The notes under the pieces are model-generated. The model did no database searches and was not told the origin of the DNA. It saw only the letters and a program-made list of their open reading frames with translations. A program made the position numbers and the translations under genes. From assembly GCA_001969505.1 (NCBI GenBank), contig LSSK01000140.1:1-21206 (forward strand): 21,206 bases of DNA. Direction: 5' to 3'. This document shows positions 1-9,417 of the stretch, in pieces. The DNA is from Zancudomyces culisetae. Lineage: Eukaryota; Kickxellomycota; Harpellomycetes; Harpellales; Legeriomycetaceae. Within the stretch, counting starts at the first letter, position 1. Each line of letters begins with the position of its first letter.

Positions 1-117
1 CAGTTGTTTCTTTTTTCGTAGTAAAGTACTTTGCTCTCCCAATTTACTCGTTTAGATTCTCGTGTTTTTGAAGTCCATGACCAAGAAACATTCTTTTCAA
101 CTTTAATATAAATTTGG
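1..117 (-). other. Possible partial exon at the window edge
   Basis: The minus strand is open for about 39 codons from an acceptor-like TTATAG (just above 117) to the window edge. The translation is rich in Lys, Arg, Trp, Ser and Glu, which is unlike random AT-rich DNA, but it matches no family I know. An open stretch of this length can arise by chance, so this is only a candidate for an exon of a gene lying mostly outside the window. Confidence 0.15.
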
Positions 118-941
118 TACTATAATGTGTAGACAAAAAATGCAAAAATACCAATAAGCGTATAAACTAAAATGGAGACACCCAGGAAATGATACTAACG
201 ACCTGAAACATATTGTCTGTGTACTTTGAATCTATTCCAATGGCATACACTACCAAGCTTTCGCACTTACACAATACTTTTGACAAAACTTCAGCCGTTC
301 TCCCATAAGACAGAAATTCCAGAAAACATAAAGGAGTAATTGAATCCGATCATTTCTTGTAAATCGCATATCTCACAAACTCTCTTGGTGCTATTTATAG
401 TGCAAATACAAATACGCCCGTTTCACTCTTTCACTCTTTAAGTTCGGCAAATGGCGTTAACGCGGCATTATTCCATAAAAAACTCTCAGCTCATTACAAG
501 CCTTTACTCATATTGCCCATACCATCCTACCTCTTCACTTGCTCAGAAAAATATTTTTTGAAAAGGAACAAAAAACCGCGATATAATTGCAAATAGATTT
601 AATTTCTCAAACACTTCTCAGAACGCACTAGCACAACTTGTGTTGCTTCTTTTAAAGCCTATATACAAATTTTACCAATTTATTTACTTGTTCTAGCTGA
701 ACCTGCCCTTCGTTCATGGGTTAGGATCTATCCCTTTGACCGGAAATCCCTCAGATCATACCATAAAATAACAAATATGCCAAAATTACCTCTATCCAGT
801 AACATTCAAGCATGAAAAAAAGCTTTAGATCTTTTCACCATAGCTTCATATATACAACTAGTAATTTAACAGATAATATATTGCTAAATTGCTTTTGCCA
901 GCTTTCCAACAATGCAAAAAAATCTTCAAAGAAAGGACTAA
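1..941. other. Region upstream of TilS with no certain gene
   Basis: AT-rich. On the minus strand there is a 38-codon ATG ORF (369 down to about 256) that contains a good donor GTAAGTGCG near 271, and a separate stretch of about 39 open codons (about 117 to 1) preceded by an acceptor-like ACATTATAG and running off the window edge. Neither gave a recognisable protein, and I could not join them convincingly. The rest appears to be the promoter and leader of the downstream lysidine synthetase gene. Confidence 0.4.
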
Positions 942-3259
942 ATGAGCAGAAAATTCGAAAAGTTTCTTTCTCTAGCGGAAAAAAATGCGCAAAGATACGG
1001 TAATTATAATAGTTGCTTATCAGATTTAGTAAAAATGTTTTTCAGTTTTCTTTAATTGACTCAAGGGATAATGACATGAACTAGTATCGTTATAGCGTTG
1101 GCGATCTCTGGTGGTTCTGACAGTATTGCACTTGCATATTTGATTAAAAACAGTCGGATTTTTGAACGATGTGTCGCGTTGGTGGTTGATCACGGATTAA
1201 GGGCTGAAAGTACAGTGGAAGCACAAAAAGTTAGAGAATGTCTTAGCAAGCTAGGTAAGTTAAGGAGGAAAGACCGTTTATGTATACCCACACTATCATA
1301 TATATATATTTTTTAGTTCAACTTTAACTTTGAAACTTTAAATAATCTGAAAAGTGAGAGAAGAGAGTCAGAAGTGTGAATATTCTAAGAAAAGGTTTAT
1401 TTTGGGGTATCATGGCTCCGCTCATTGACTACTGAGTATTATTAACTGTTTGGGAATTGACATTGATTAAAATAGGATACAGTACCGAGGTGTTGACTAT
1501 TAGATGGATAGACACAGCCAACTGTACGCATTCGAAGAAAGCCGGTTTATCCTTTGGTGGTTCACAGAAAAAGGTGTTGTGTTCTGATTTTGCCTCGAGT
1601 ATAAGCGTACCCAGACCAAAAAGTACATCAAGAATAGAGGAGGCTGCAAGAAAATGGAGATATAGGCTCTTGGGTGAGTACTGTGTAGATAACAGGATTA
1701 CTGGGCTAATTACAGGACACCACGCAGGTGATCAGGTGGAAACGTTTATTATGAGGTTGGCTAGACAAAGCGGGATAAATGGCCTGGCCGGGATGTCGGT
1801 CTTTTCAGAGTTTCCTTTTCGGTTCACTCCTGAAACAAAAAACATTCAGCTAATCAGACCATTGCTGGGTTTCAAAAAGGTACTCAAATATATATATTAT
1901 TGGTAAAAGGTCCCATACCTTGTTGTATTTCAATTTTCTTTTTCAGTTTTCTTTTTCCCATGCGACATGGGCGTTAGACATGCCCATTTCAATATATAAA
2001 ACGATAAATTAGGAAGAACTAACGAAAATATGTAGAGGGAACCAGCTCCAGTGGTTTGAAGATCCTACAAATAAAGATACTCTATTTCAAAGAAATATGG
2101 TAAGAAGAGTTATTAGTGACGCCGAAGTTCAAAAGCACAGCCAAAGTTCCAAGCTTAAAATGTTTGAAAACGACACAGTATTGGATTTGATAAGAAGGAT
2201 CAAGAGCCACGTTCGCTATTCGTCTAACTTAGGTAGGTAGTTACAGAGTTAATTTTTCTAGCAATGGTTGCTGGACTCTTTTTTTCTTTGAACGAGTGGT
2301 TTGCCACTTTACTACTTTTGTGAAATCCTGGTATAATGTTTTTTGACTCACTAAAAGAATTGAGGGTGGAACATGTTCTACTTAACTAAATTGTCGTAGT
2401 GCAAAGGACTCTTGAAAGGATTGAAGAATTCGATGAGGTTAGCTGTACCAGCTCCTGGAATTTGAGAAATTTGAGTTGTGCCAGCTCTTCAGAAAACACT
2501 CATGTTGAACATGATTTAATTCTGCATAACGATCATCTGTTAAATAACTGTATAATTTCCACGGCAAGAAGAGTGGTACGGACTGAGCATCCCTTGAATC
2601 TAGAACATGTACTGAAATTTAGAGCACAAATAAAGAGGTTTATCGAGTCAGAAACTCCAAGCGACAACCAACCAGTGTACAAAAATGATGCTTATAAAGT
2701 AGATGCAAAAAAAAACAGGAGAGGGTTCTCAGCTGTCTGTGCAGGCGGGCTAGTGCTTCTTCCTCCCACGGCTAAAAATAACCAGAGCTTTACTTTTATA
2801 AGGCAGCCTCATACAAGAGAAGAGCTAAGAAAACTTGTGATAAGCCAAAACGAATTTGGAAACACAGTTTTATGGGATGATAGGTTTTTCTTGAGACTTG
2901 AAGTCAATGACCCCACTGGATACGATGGATGGACTGTCACTCCGCTTGAGCTTGCGGCTACTTCTGAAATGTTTGTTCCGCTGAATTCTCAACAAATTGC
3001 CGAGCACAACTTGGATAAACATCGTGATCACCTTCTTTGTATCGGTGTACAACACTTCGCTGTTAGTTTGAAAACTTTTGCTAGAAACTCTCCAGTATTT
3101 TTAAAAACCAACAAGAAACGCTATCTTCGTGACTTGCCTGTTATATCAGTTGGCGCATACAACGAACCAGGCAGGACTCTTAATTTGTGTGTGGCGATTC
3201 CTGCTCTCAATTTGTTCTTTCTTGACTCCAACTTTGTATTTTATCAGTCTTTAAAATAA
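942..3259 (+). CDS. tRNA(Ile)-lysidine synthetase, five exons
   Basis: TilS-family PP-loop ATPase, which converts C34 of tRNA-Ile(CAU) to lysidine so that it reads AUA; in fungi this is expected to act in mitochondria. Exons by frame continuity: 942-999, 1096-1254, 1476-1879, 2013-2232, 2400-3259 (566 aa). Visible motifs: the ATP-binding P-loop SGGSDS (residues 24-29), LVVDHGLR, then GHHAGDQVET (about 153-162) with MRLARQSGINGLAGM, and WFEDPTNKD (about 221-229) followed by FQRN. These are the N-terminal catalytic signatures of TilS in order. The long exon 5 would hold the C-terminal tRNA-binding part, which is divergent. Introns start GTAATT, GTAAGT, GTACTC and GTAGGT, and all end TAG. Intron 1 is the least certain: acceptor TATAG at 1095 keeps the ATG at 942 in frame, whereas a TAG at 1084 would instead suit an upstream ATG at 812. 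No strong mitochondrial presequence is visible. Confidence 0.88.
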
Positions 3260-3511
3260 ACCACGTTTTGCTTGCTCAACATCCACGAATCATGTATTAT
3301 ATTATCTACACTTATAGAACCGCAGAAATAGATAGTCATGTTATGTTGTGTAGACATAATATCAACCAATATCACGCCCGAAATACCTGCGAAACACGAC
3401 ATAGCACTAAATCTATTCACTCATGCAACCAGGCGAACGACAGGACAGCTGCAGTCAGCCGAAAGTTTGTTTGTTTTTTTTTAATAAATAATAGTTTAGC
3501 TTGTGGGGTTT
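3260..3511. other. Convergent 3' region between TilS and U2
   Basis: Lies between the TilS stop and the 3' end of the oppositely oriented U2 gene. Open frames here carry no family signature. A T-run (about 3472-3482) could serve either transcript end. No other structure was seen. Confidence 0.5.
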
Positions 3512-3710
3512 GCTCGGCGCCACTTAGCATAAAGTGCAAGGCTAAAGGCACCAGTGCTCCCGTGAGAGTCTGCATGCAGACTTTTAAACTCACCAAGCCA
3601 ACGTCCTAAAAATAAAATGATCACTATTAGTCCAGTGGACTAGTCTTAGTGGTCAAACTAAGAAGAACAGATACTACACATTGATCATAGCCAAAAGGCT
3701 TGAACGGTAT
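3512..3710 (-). ncRNA. U2 spliceosomal snRNA gene
   Basis: Read on the minus strand, this holds the full U2 signature in order. The 5' hairpin AGCCUUUUGGCU (3689-3700) is followed by the branch-site recognition block GUGUAGUAUCUGUUCUU, with GUAGUA at 3672-3677. Stem IIa is CUUAG...CUAAG (3645-3662) and stem IIb UAGUCC...GGACUA (3628-3642). The Sm site is AUUUUUAGG (3605-3613). Stem III has outer arms GUGAG/CUCAC around a 16-nt palindrome (3567-3582). Stem IV pairs GGUGCCUUUAGC with GCUAAG/GGCGCC (3516-3552), with UUGCA in its loop, as in the U2B'' site. U2 pairs with the intron branch site in the prespliceosome. The ends are estimates: 5' at 3710 by analogy with the 11-nt leader of human U2, or 3713; 3' just beyond stem IV. 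The roughly 199-nt length fits compact U2 RNAs and lacks the large insert of Saccharomyces U2. Confidence 0.95.
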
Positions 3711-3743
3711 GATTTTCCAACAGTTCCATGATTAGCGGTTCAA

Positions 3744-3749
3744 TATATA
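3744..3749 (-). promoter_or_regulatory. TATA box of the U2 gene
   Basis: TATATA sits about 35 bp upstream of the inferred U2 5' end, a normal spacing for a polymerase II snRNA promoter in yeasts. The assignment is by position only. Confidence 0.45.
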
Positions 3750-5200
3750 CGTTTATTTCTATTTTTGCAAAGTTATGGGGAAATTATTGTGTAAATTTTT
3801 TTTAAATGGATTTGTAGCTGTTATGCTGAATTTGAATTTGAATATGACATTTTTTTTTATTTCTACCAAAACAAACTTTAGTTGAAAGGCAGAGGAAAGG
3901 GGGCGCGATAGGAAATCCATTCATAATGAAACATACACATCCGTGTTAGTCGGTTTCAAAGGGAGTGGCAGGCTAAAAAGCCGTATGAATCCATGTGCTC
4001 TACAATTCGCTTTTAGCAAGTGTTGTGCATTCAAGTTTTGCCAAGAAATGATAATGGCCTATTTTTATATCCTGTTTTTTTATTGCGTAGTTGGTTTGAA
4101 TGCAGGATTCTGATATTTTAAAGCGGGGAACAAGAATGATAATGTATTGTAGACCAAAAAACGGGAATGGAACATAAAATGGTGAAGTAACTATCCATTG
4201 TTATAGACAATGTGGTTATTCATCAGAGAGATATATTTCTGCACATAGTTTTTCCCGCGTTAGTCTTTTATTCATGATATTTCTATGGTAAACACTTGAA
4301 CTCTATCAGCTTTAGCATGAATTGACAATACATATACAAATAAAAAAAAAATTCTTTGTTTATGACCAAGTTTAGCTATTTTTCTCAACTTTTTGAGGGT
4401 AAATGGCTGGGTAAAAAAAAAAGTACACTAGGATTGATATAAGCCGAGTGTGTAGTTAAATGAATAGAGGATATTGATGCTCGTATATGAGAGCATAGAC
4501 AGTACAAGACACGTCTTTGAGCTCAGCCGTATATAGAGTATACATTACTGTTGTTGAAGGTGAGCTAAGTCATAATCTAATTCTCTTCGAAAAAACATGG
4601 CTAGAGTGTTCTGCATATGGCTATAATCGCTATAGCTCATTTTAGGAGCAAAATAATTAAAACATTGGAAGCATGGGTCCGTGTTTTGCTGTTTCTCCTC
4701 CCGGCTCCCTCCCGCCCCCCACCACCACCACGGTAAAACGATTTTCTTTGTTATTGCTGATTAGCCCACAATCTTCCATCCTATTCCAGGTTACTAATAA
4801 ATTACAAATCAAAGGAAAAAAGACTAGACCTGACTAGGTGTTGTGGGGTTGAGCTGATTAGCGTGTAAACCATTGAGGAATTTATCGAATTTTCTTGGTA
4901 TTCCTATTTTGCACCCTATTATGGTTTATTATCAACCTAGAATAAAACGATTTAAGGAGTCAAAAGTCAGCAAGCAAACAAAAATAAATTTTGATAAAAA
5001 TACTGATTTATTGGAATTACAGGCGATATAGTAGGCGAGATAGAATACTCCGGGTAATACATAATCTTGGAGATCATAAAAATATTAAACTGTCAAAGTG
5101 CAGTCTCGAGTTTTGTATCGGGTAGAGAAAAATAAATATCAAAAGAAGGGCGTTTGAGTATATAGAGATAAACATAGACAATAGACAGCGATTAATCAAA
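3750..5200. other. Intergenic region between divergent U2 and YTA12
   Basis: About 1.45 kb that should hold the upstream U2 promoter and the YTA12 promoter and leader. I found no tRNA, second snRNA or convincing snoRNA. It contains many A and T runs and one C-rich island at 4689-4732, listed separately. An ATG ORF of 54 codons (4673-4837) crosses that island but matches no known protein. A TATA-like GTATATAG lies at 5158-5165, about 40 bp before the YTA12 start. Confidence 0.5.
4689..4732 (-). other. C-rich island with G-quadruplex potential on the minus strand
   Basis: Inside AT-rich DNA the plus strand carries CTCCTCCCGGCTCCCTCCCG followed by CCCCCC and an (ACC) repeat. The complementary strand therefore has at least four GGG runs with short spacers (GGGGGG, GGG, GGG, GGG), which fits the G3+N1-7 quadruplex pattern. 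It lies about 470 bp upstream of YTA12. A zinc-finger binding cluster or a short coding peptide (M at 4673) are alternative explanations. Confidence 0.6.
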
Positions 5201-7927
5201 ATGAGCTTAACACGGGCAATAGGATCCAGGATATCAATGATCCCCAGTGTAAAGGTGGAGGCAAGGATGTTCAAAGATGCTGCGAAGATGCAGACCAGGG
5301 CAATGTCCATTAGTAGCATCAGAACAAAAATCGCTGATATGAACTTTTGGGATAGTCTAATAGATCAAAATGTTGGAAAGGAAACTCCGCTAAAAAGATC
5401 TAGCTCTGTCAATAACACAGGAGCATTATTATTTGAACGCATCAGTCTCGCTAACAAATTTGCGCAGGATGGTAGGGTTAGTAAAATTTCGATCTTAGGG
5501 GGGAGAAGAAGCTATTCTACGGAAAAAAACAACCGCGATGAAAATGGACATAATGACAAAGGTCACAGTTTGCCAGGAGGTGAACGGAATAGTAACAACA
5601 AGAGTAATGATCCCAAGAAAGATTTAGCTGAAGAAATACCCAGCAAGATGATTAACAACTTGTTAAACAAGGAAAAGTTTTTTGAAAAAAATCCACCACC
5701 AGGATTTGAGCATTTCTTTGACAAAGGTAGATCTAGTAATAAACAACAGGAGAGCAAACAAGAGGAAAGTTCAGGAGTAGAAGGAAAAAAAGATGAGGGA
5801 ATGCCAAAAAGGCAAGATAAGAGCAAAAGGCCACAACAAGGAACACCCAAAGGTGGTGCAGGTAGCGGGAGTGGCAGCGGAAATGGAGGTGGCGCAGGTA
5901 GCGGTGGCAACGGAAGTGGTGTTCTTTTGTATCTGCTAGCGCCTCTTGTATTGTACCAAATGCTAGGATATGTGGGCGGGCTCGAAACCGAGGTACTGAC
6001 GTGGCAGGAAGTGAGATCAAGATACTTGGAGAAGGGGCTTGTGGCAAGATTTATAGTGATAAACCGGTCGTTGGTCAGAGTAGTTTTACTGGACAGCCCA
6101 GTAGAAAACAAGCAAGTGAATGAGTATGGGAATAACAGCAATGAATATGCATTTAGCGATGATGCAAAAGTACAACAACAGCAGGTACAGGGTAAAGATG
6201 GGAGAAAACCGAGAAGAAAGAAGCAGGTGGAGTTCAACATTGGCAGTGTTGAAGCATTTGAACGTGATTTGACAGATGCACAGAATGAGTTGGGAATTCC
6301 ACCAGCGTATCGAATTCCAGTGGAATATGAAACTGAAACACCACTTGGACAGATTCTACTGAACTTTGGACCAACGTTGCTACTCATCGGAGCATTCGTA
6401 TACATGTCACGTAGAGGTGTAGGCGGAGCAGGAGGAGGATCAGGAGGAATATTTGGCGTAGGCAAGAGCAAAGCACAGATGTACAACAAGGAAACAGACA
6501 TCAAGGTAAAGTTCAAGCATGTTGCAGGATGTGATGAAGCCAAAGAGGAAATTATGGAGTTTGTCAATTTCTTGAAAAACCCAGATCGGTACGAACGCCT
6601 GGGAGCTAAAATACCACGAGGTGCAATTCTTAGCGGACCACCTGGAACAGGAAAGACGCTTTTGGCCAAGGCAACAGCTGGGGAGGCGGGTGTGCCATTC
6701 TTTTCAGTGAGCGGTTCCGAATTTGTGGAGATGTTTGTAGGTGTTGGAGCTTCCAGAGTGCGTGATTTGTTTCAAAACGCCAAGAAAAACTCACCATGCA
6801 TTATCTTTATTGATGAAATTGATGCAATTGGAAAGTCAAGAGGCGGTGGTAAACAGTTTAGCGGTGGTAATGATGAGCGGGAGAGCACACTAAATCAACT
6901 GCTGGTAGAGATGGACGGGTTCTCGTCGGATGCACACATTGTGGTGTTGGCTGGTACCAATCGTCCAGATGTCCTGGACAGCGCTCTGACCCGTCCGGGT
7001 CGTTTTGATCGTCGTATTTCGCTGGATCTACCAGACATTGGTGGTCGTGCAGATATTTACAAGGTTCACCTTAAACCCATCAAAACAAACGAAAACTTGG
7101 AAAAACTAGCCAACCGCATGGCTGTATTGACCCCAGGCTTTTCTGGCGCTGATATCGCCAACGTTTGTAACGAAGCCGCTCTGATCGCAGCCAGGAGAAA
7201 CGCACAACTCGTTGAGCTGCAACACTTTGAAGCGGCCATCGAGCGTGTGATTGCAGGACTCGAAAAGAAGTCACGCGTGCTCTCTCCTGAGGAGAAGAAG
7301 ACTGTCGCACATCACGAAGCTGGCCATGCTGTCGCTGGTTGGTTCTTGAAACACGCTGATCCACTCCTCAAGGTTTCGATTATTCCACGCGGTATCGGCG
7401 CACTTGGGTATGCCCAGTACTTGCCAAAGGACCAGTACCTCTACTCCACTGAACAGTTAATGGATCGTATGTGCATGACTCTTGGTGGTCGTGCCAGCGA
7501 AGAATTATTCTTTGGCGTTGTAACCACTGGAGCTGCCGACGACTTGCAAAAAGTTACTCGTATGGCATACGCTCAGATTGTTCAGTATGGTATGAACAAA
7601 AACGTCGGTCAGATTAACTTCAATGACCCGCAAAACGAACAGCGCTTTAACCGACCATACTCTGAGGCCACGGCTGAGCTAATTGACAAGGAAGCCCGTT
7701 CTATGATTGACGTTGCCTATGCCCGAACTCTGACGCTCCTGACTGAAAAACGTGCTGAAGTCGAAAAAGTTGCTCAGCGACTCCTTGAAAAGGAAGTTCT
7801 TCAGCGACAGGACATGCTGGATTTGCTTGGCCCAAGACCTTTTGGTGAAAAGGTTCAGTATGAAGACTTTATTCTTGACGAACCTTCTTCCAAACCTGAA
7901 GATGAATCTAAAAACGAAAAACAATAG
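5201..7927 (+). CDS. YTA12: m-AAA protease subunit, YTA12/AFG3 family
   Basis: Mitochondrial inner-membrane ATP-dependent zinc metalloprotease, 908 aa, uninterrupted. Order: basic presequence-like N-terminus; charged low-complexity stretch (about 100-215); a Gly/Ser linker (about 218-239); TM1 (about 240-258); intermembrane domain starting [15 protein letters not shown]2 (about 382-401); AAA module with Walker A GPPGTGKT (479-486), Walker B IIFIDEID (E539) and the second region of homology [20 protein letters not shown]; peptidase with HEAGH (H705, E706, H709). It degrades misfolded membrane proteins and processes precursors, as a homo- or hetero-hexamer. The [24 protein letters not shown] and LLGPRPF segments look closer to Yta12/Rca1 than to Afg3, by recollection of the families. 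The ATG at 5201 has AAA before it. Odd: there are no introns, unlike most neighbours, and codon choice changes abruptly near 6900-6960. Confidence 0.96.
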   Translation: MSLTRAIGSRISMIPSVKVEARMFKDAAKMQTRAMSISSIRTKIADMNFWDSLIDQNVGKETPLKRSSSVNNTGALLFERISLANKFAQDGRVSKISILGGRRSYSTEKNNRDENGHNDKGHSLPGGERNSNNKSNDPKKDLAEEIPSKMINNLLNKEKFFEKNPPPGFEHFFDKGRSSNKQQESKQEESSGVEGKKDEGMPKRQDKSKRPQQGTPKGGAGSGSGSGNGGGAGSGGNGSGVLLYLLAPLVLYQMLGYVGGLETEVLTWQEVRSRYLEKGLVARFIVINRSLVRVVLLDSPVENKQVNEYGNNSNEYAFSDDAKVQQQQVQGKDGRKPRRKKQVEFNIGSVEAFERDLTDAQNELGIPPAYRIPVEYETETPLGQILLNFGPTLLLIGAFVYMSRRGVGGAGGGSGGIFGVGKSKAQMYNKETDIKVKFKHVAGCDEAKEEIMEFVNFLKNPDRYERLGAKIPRGAILSGPPGTGKTLLAKATAGEAGVPFFSVSGSEFVEMFVGVGASRVRDLFQNAKKNSPCIIFIDEIDAIGKSRGGGKQFSGGNDERESTLNQLLVEMDGFSSDAHIVVLAGTNRPDVLDSALTRPGRFDRRISLDLPDIGGRADIYKVHLKPIKTNENLEKLANRMAVLTPGFSGADIANVCNEAALIAARRNAQLVELQHFEAAIERVIAGLEKKSRVLSPEEKKTVAHHEAGHAVAGWFLKHADPLLKVSIIPRGIGALGYAQYLPKDQYLYSTEQLMDRMCMTLGGRASEELFFGVVTTGAADDLQKVTRMAYAQIVQYGMNKNVGQINFNDPQNEQRFNRPYSEATAELIDKEARSMIDVAYARTLTLLTEKRAEVEKVAQRLLEKEVLQRQDMLDLLGPRPFGEKVQYEDFILDEPSSKPEDESKNEKQ

Positions 7928-8066
7928 TATTTTAATTCATACTTGTTTCCGATTGTCATTACATTTCCGTTTCCTAACTTTATTTCTTACTTCCTTTTTC
8001 CAACTAGTATAACGTAATATAATAGCACTAAGACCAAATAAATTTTTTTAATAATATCAAACGAGC
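7928..8066. other. Short convergent 3' region
   Basis: A 139-bp gap between two genes read towards each other. It is T-rich at its start and AT-rich at its end (AATAAATTTTTTTAATAAT), so each strand offers A-rich polyadenylation-like elements. Nothing else is seen. Confidence 0.5.
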
Positions 8067-9227
8067 TCAGAGCTTTGCACTGTATGTCGGTGATCTCTGG
8101 ATGAAGGTTTTGTTTATATCACTGATCTTGGTGCAACCAGCTAGTGCCATGGCGAGCCTGAATTCTTCATTGATCAAATCAAGCATAGTACAGACCCCCT
8201 CTTCGCCATTGTATGCCAGGCCCCAAAGATTTGGACGTCCAAGGAACACTCCTTTAGCGCCTAGTGCCAATGCCTTGAAAACATCTGTGCCTCTACGGAC
8301 GCCACCATCCATCAATACAGGGATTCTTCCATTGACTGCCTCTGCTACCTCTGCTAGCGCATCAATTGTTGCAGGAGCAGTATCTAGTTGTCTACCGCCG
8401 TGGTTACTGACAACTATTCCGTCCATTCCATGTTCGACTGCCAACACTGCATCTTGTGCTGTAAGCACTCCTTTTACCAACACTGGCAGTTTGGTCTGTC
8501 TCTTAAGCCATTTCATATCTTCCCATGTCAAGCTTGGATCTACTGCCTGTGTAATACATTTCGCAATCATTGAAATATTTGTGCTTTTAACTCCTCCGTT
8601 TGCATCACTTTCACTTTCCAGTATATCAGTAAAGTTAGCCAAGCTTAGGTGTGGTGGAAGCGCAAATTCATTCTTGATATCTGCCAATCGTCGTCCGAGT
8701 ACTGGTGTGTCTACAGTAACCACCACTGCGGTAAATCCATTCCGTTCTGCTTTTCTTATGATATCTAGTGATCTGGCCCTGTCTTTATACACATATAATT
8801 GAAACCACAATGTTGGGTTGTAGATTTCTTCTGCCTGTGTCTTTTTTTCATTTAATATTGGTTGTACTGTTTCCCAAAGCTCATCAAAGCCTGTGGTGGT
8901 CATAGTTGAAATCCCAACGGCTATATTTTTCCTAAAAGCTGCTCGCACTGTTGCCTTTTCGCCTTCTGGGTGCGCCATCTTTTGCATCGCTGCAGGAGCA
9001 ATAAATATTGGACTGGCAAACTTGTTTCCAAAGAGCTTGACATCAGTATTTACGCACGAAACATCTCTGAGTACCCGTGGTCGGATCTGATATCTGTCAA
9101 AGGCCCGAATGTTGTCTCGCAGCGTAAGTTCGTCTTGTGCACCGGATGAATAGTAATCAAGTGCATTTTTATCTAGCTTTTGGTGAGCTAACCTTTCTAT
9201 ATCGTCTAAACTTGCTATTTTTGTCAT
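8067..9227 (-). CDS. Peroxisomal FMN-dependent (S)-2-hydroxyacid oxidase
   Basis: 386 aa, glycolate/L-lactate oxidase family: oxidises a 2-hydroxyacid to a 2-oxoacid and yields H2O2. Seen: DYYSSGAQDELTLRDN near the start, IFIAPAAMQKMAHPEGE, WFQLYVYKDR, VTVDTPVLGRR, LPVLVKG (catalytic-pocket Lys), SNHGGRQLD with the catalytic His276 and Arg279, then the FMN-phosphate segment MDGGVRRGTDVFKALALGA and FLGRP. The last residues are SAKL, and AKL is an accepted type-1 peroxisomal targeting variant. The start is the ATG at 9225-9227; an open frame continues upstream but has only a GTG. It is intronless. It lacks the cytochrome b5 domain and presequence of flavocytochrome b2, which argues against a mitochondrial L-lactate dehydrogenase. 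Substrate (glycolate, lactate or longer) cannot be decided from sequence. Confidence 0.95.
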   Translation of the reverse strand: MTKIASLDDIERLAHQKLDKNALDYYSSGAQDELTLRDNIRAFDRYQIRPRVLRDVSCVNTDVKLFGNKFASPIFIAPAAMQKMAHPEGEKATVRAAFRKNIAVGISTMTTTGFDELWETVQPILNEKKTQAEEIYNPTLWFQLYVYKDRARSLDIIRKAERNGFTAVVVTVDTPVLGRRLADIKNEFALPPHLSLANFTDILESESDANGGVKSTNISMIAKCITQAVDPSLTWEDMKWLKRQTKLPVLVKGVLTAQDAVLAVEHGMDGIVVSNHGGRQLDTAPATIDALAEVAEAVNGRIPVLMDGGVRRGTDVFKALALGAKGVFLGRPNLWGLAYNGEEGVCTMLDLINEEFRLAMALAGCTKISDINKTFIQRSPTYSAKL

Positions 9228-9417
9228 TTTTCTTTGTTGCTTTTTTTTTCCTCCGTGCACTCTGGTATTATTCTATATTTCGAGTATATGCAATGTATTA
9301 ATGATTGAGGTATTGTTTTTACTAATCCTACTATATTTTGGATGTTCATGGCACACAATAAGACTAAAACTAGAAGTAGAAATATAAATAGGACCCTTGC
9401 TTTTATCCTTTTTTTTA

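Noticed and set aside
230-369. Two-exon micro-gene on the minus strand ending in SWVSPF, briefly considered as a Tom5-like protein
   Set aside because: Only four residues resemble Tom5, the first exon does not, and a stop follows immediately.
3268-3609. 113-codon plus-strand ORF downstream of TilS
   Set aside because: It begins at a non-ATG codon and lies over the U2 gene, whose structure explains the sequence.
4046-4112. Possible C/D-box snoRNA with ATGATAA and CTGA
   Set aside because: The C box is imperfect, no terminal stem pairs, and no internal D'/C' boxes are visible.
5563-6669. 368-codon antisense ORF with Pro/Leu/Ser-rich product
   Set aside because: It is an antisense shadow of the biased coding sequence of YTA12, with no family signature.
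8101-8802. 233-codon ORF opposite the hydroxyacid oxidase
   Set aside because: It is fully antisense to a well-supported enzyme, with a low-complexity Ser/Ala product.
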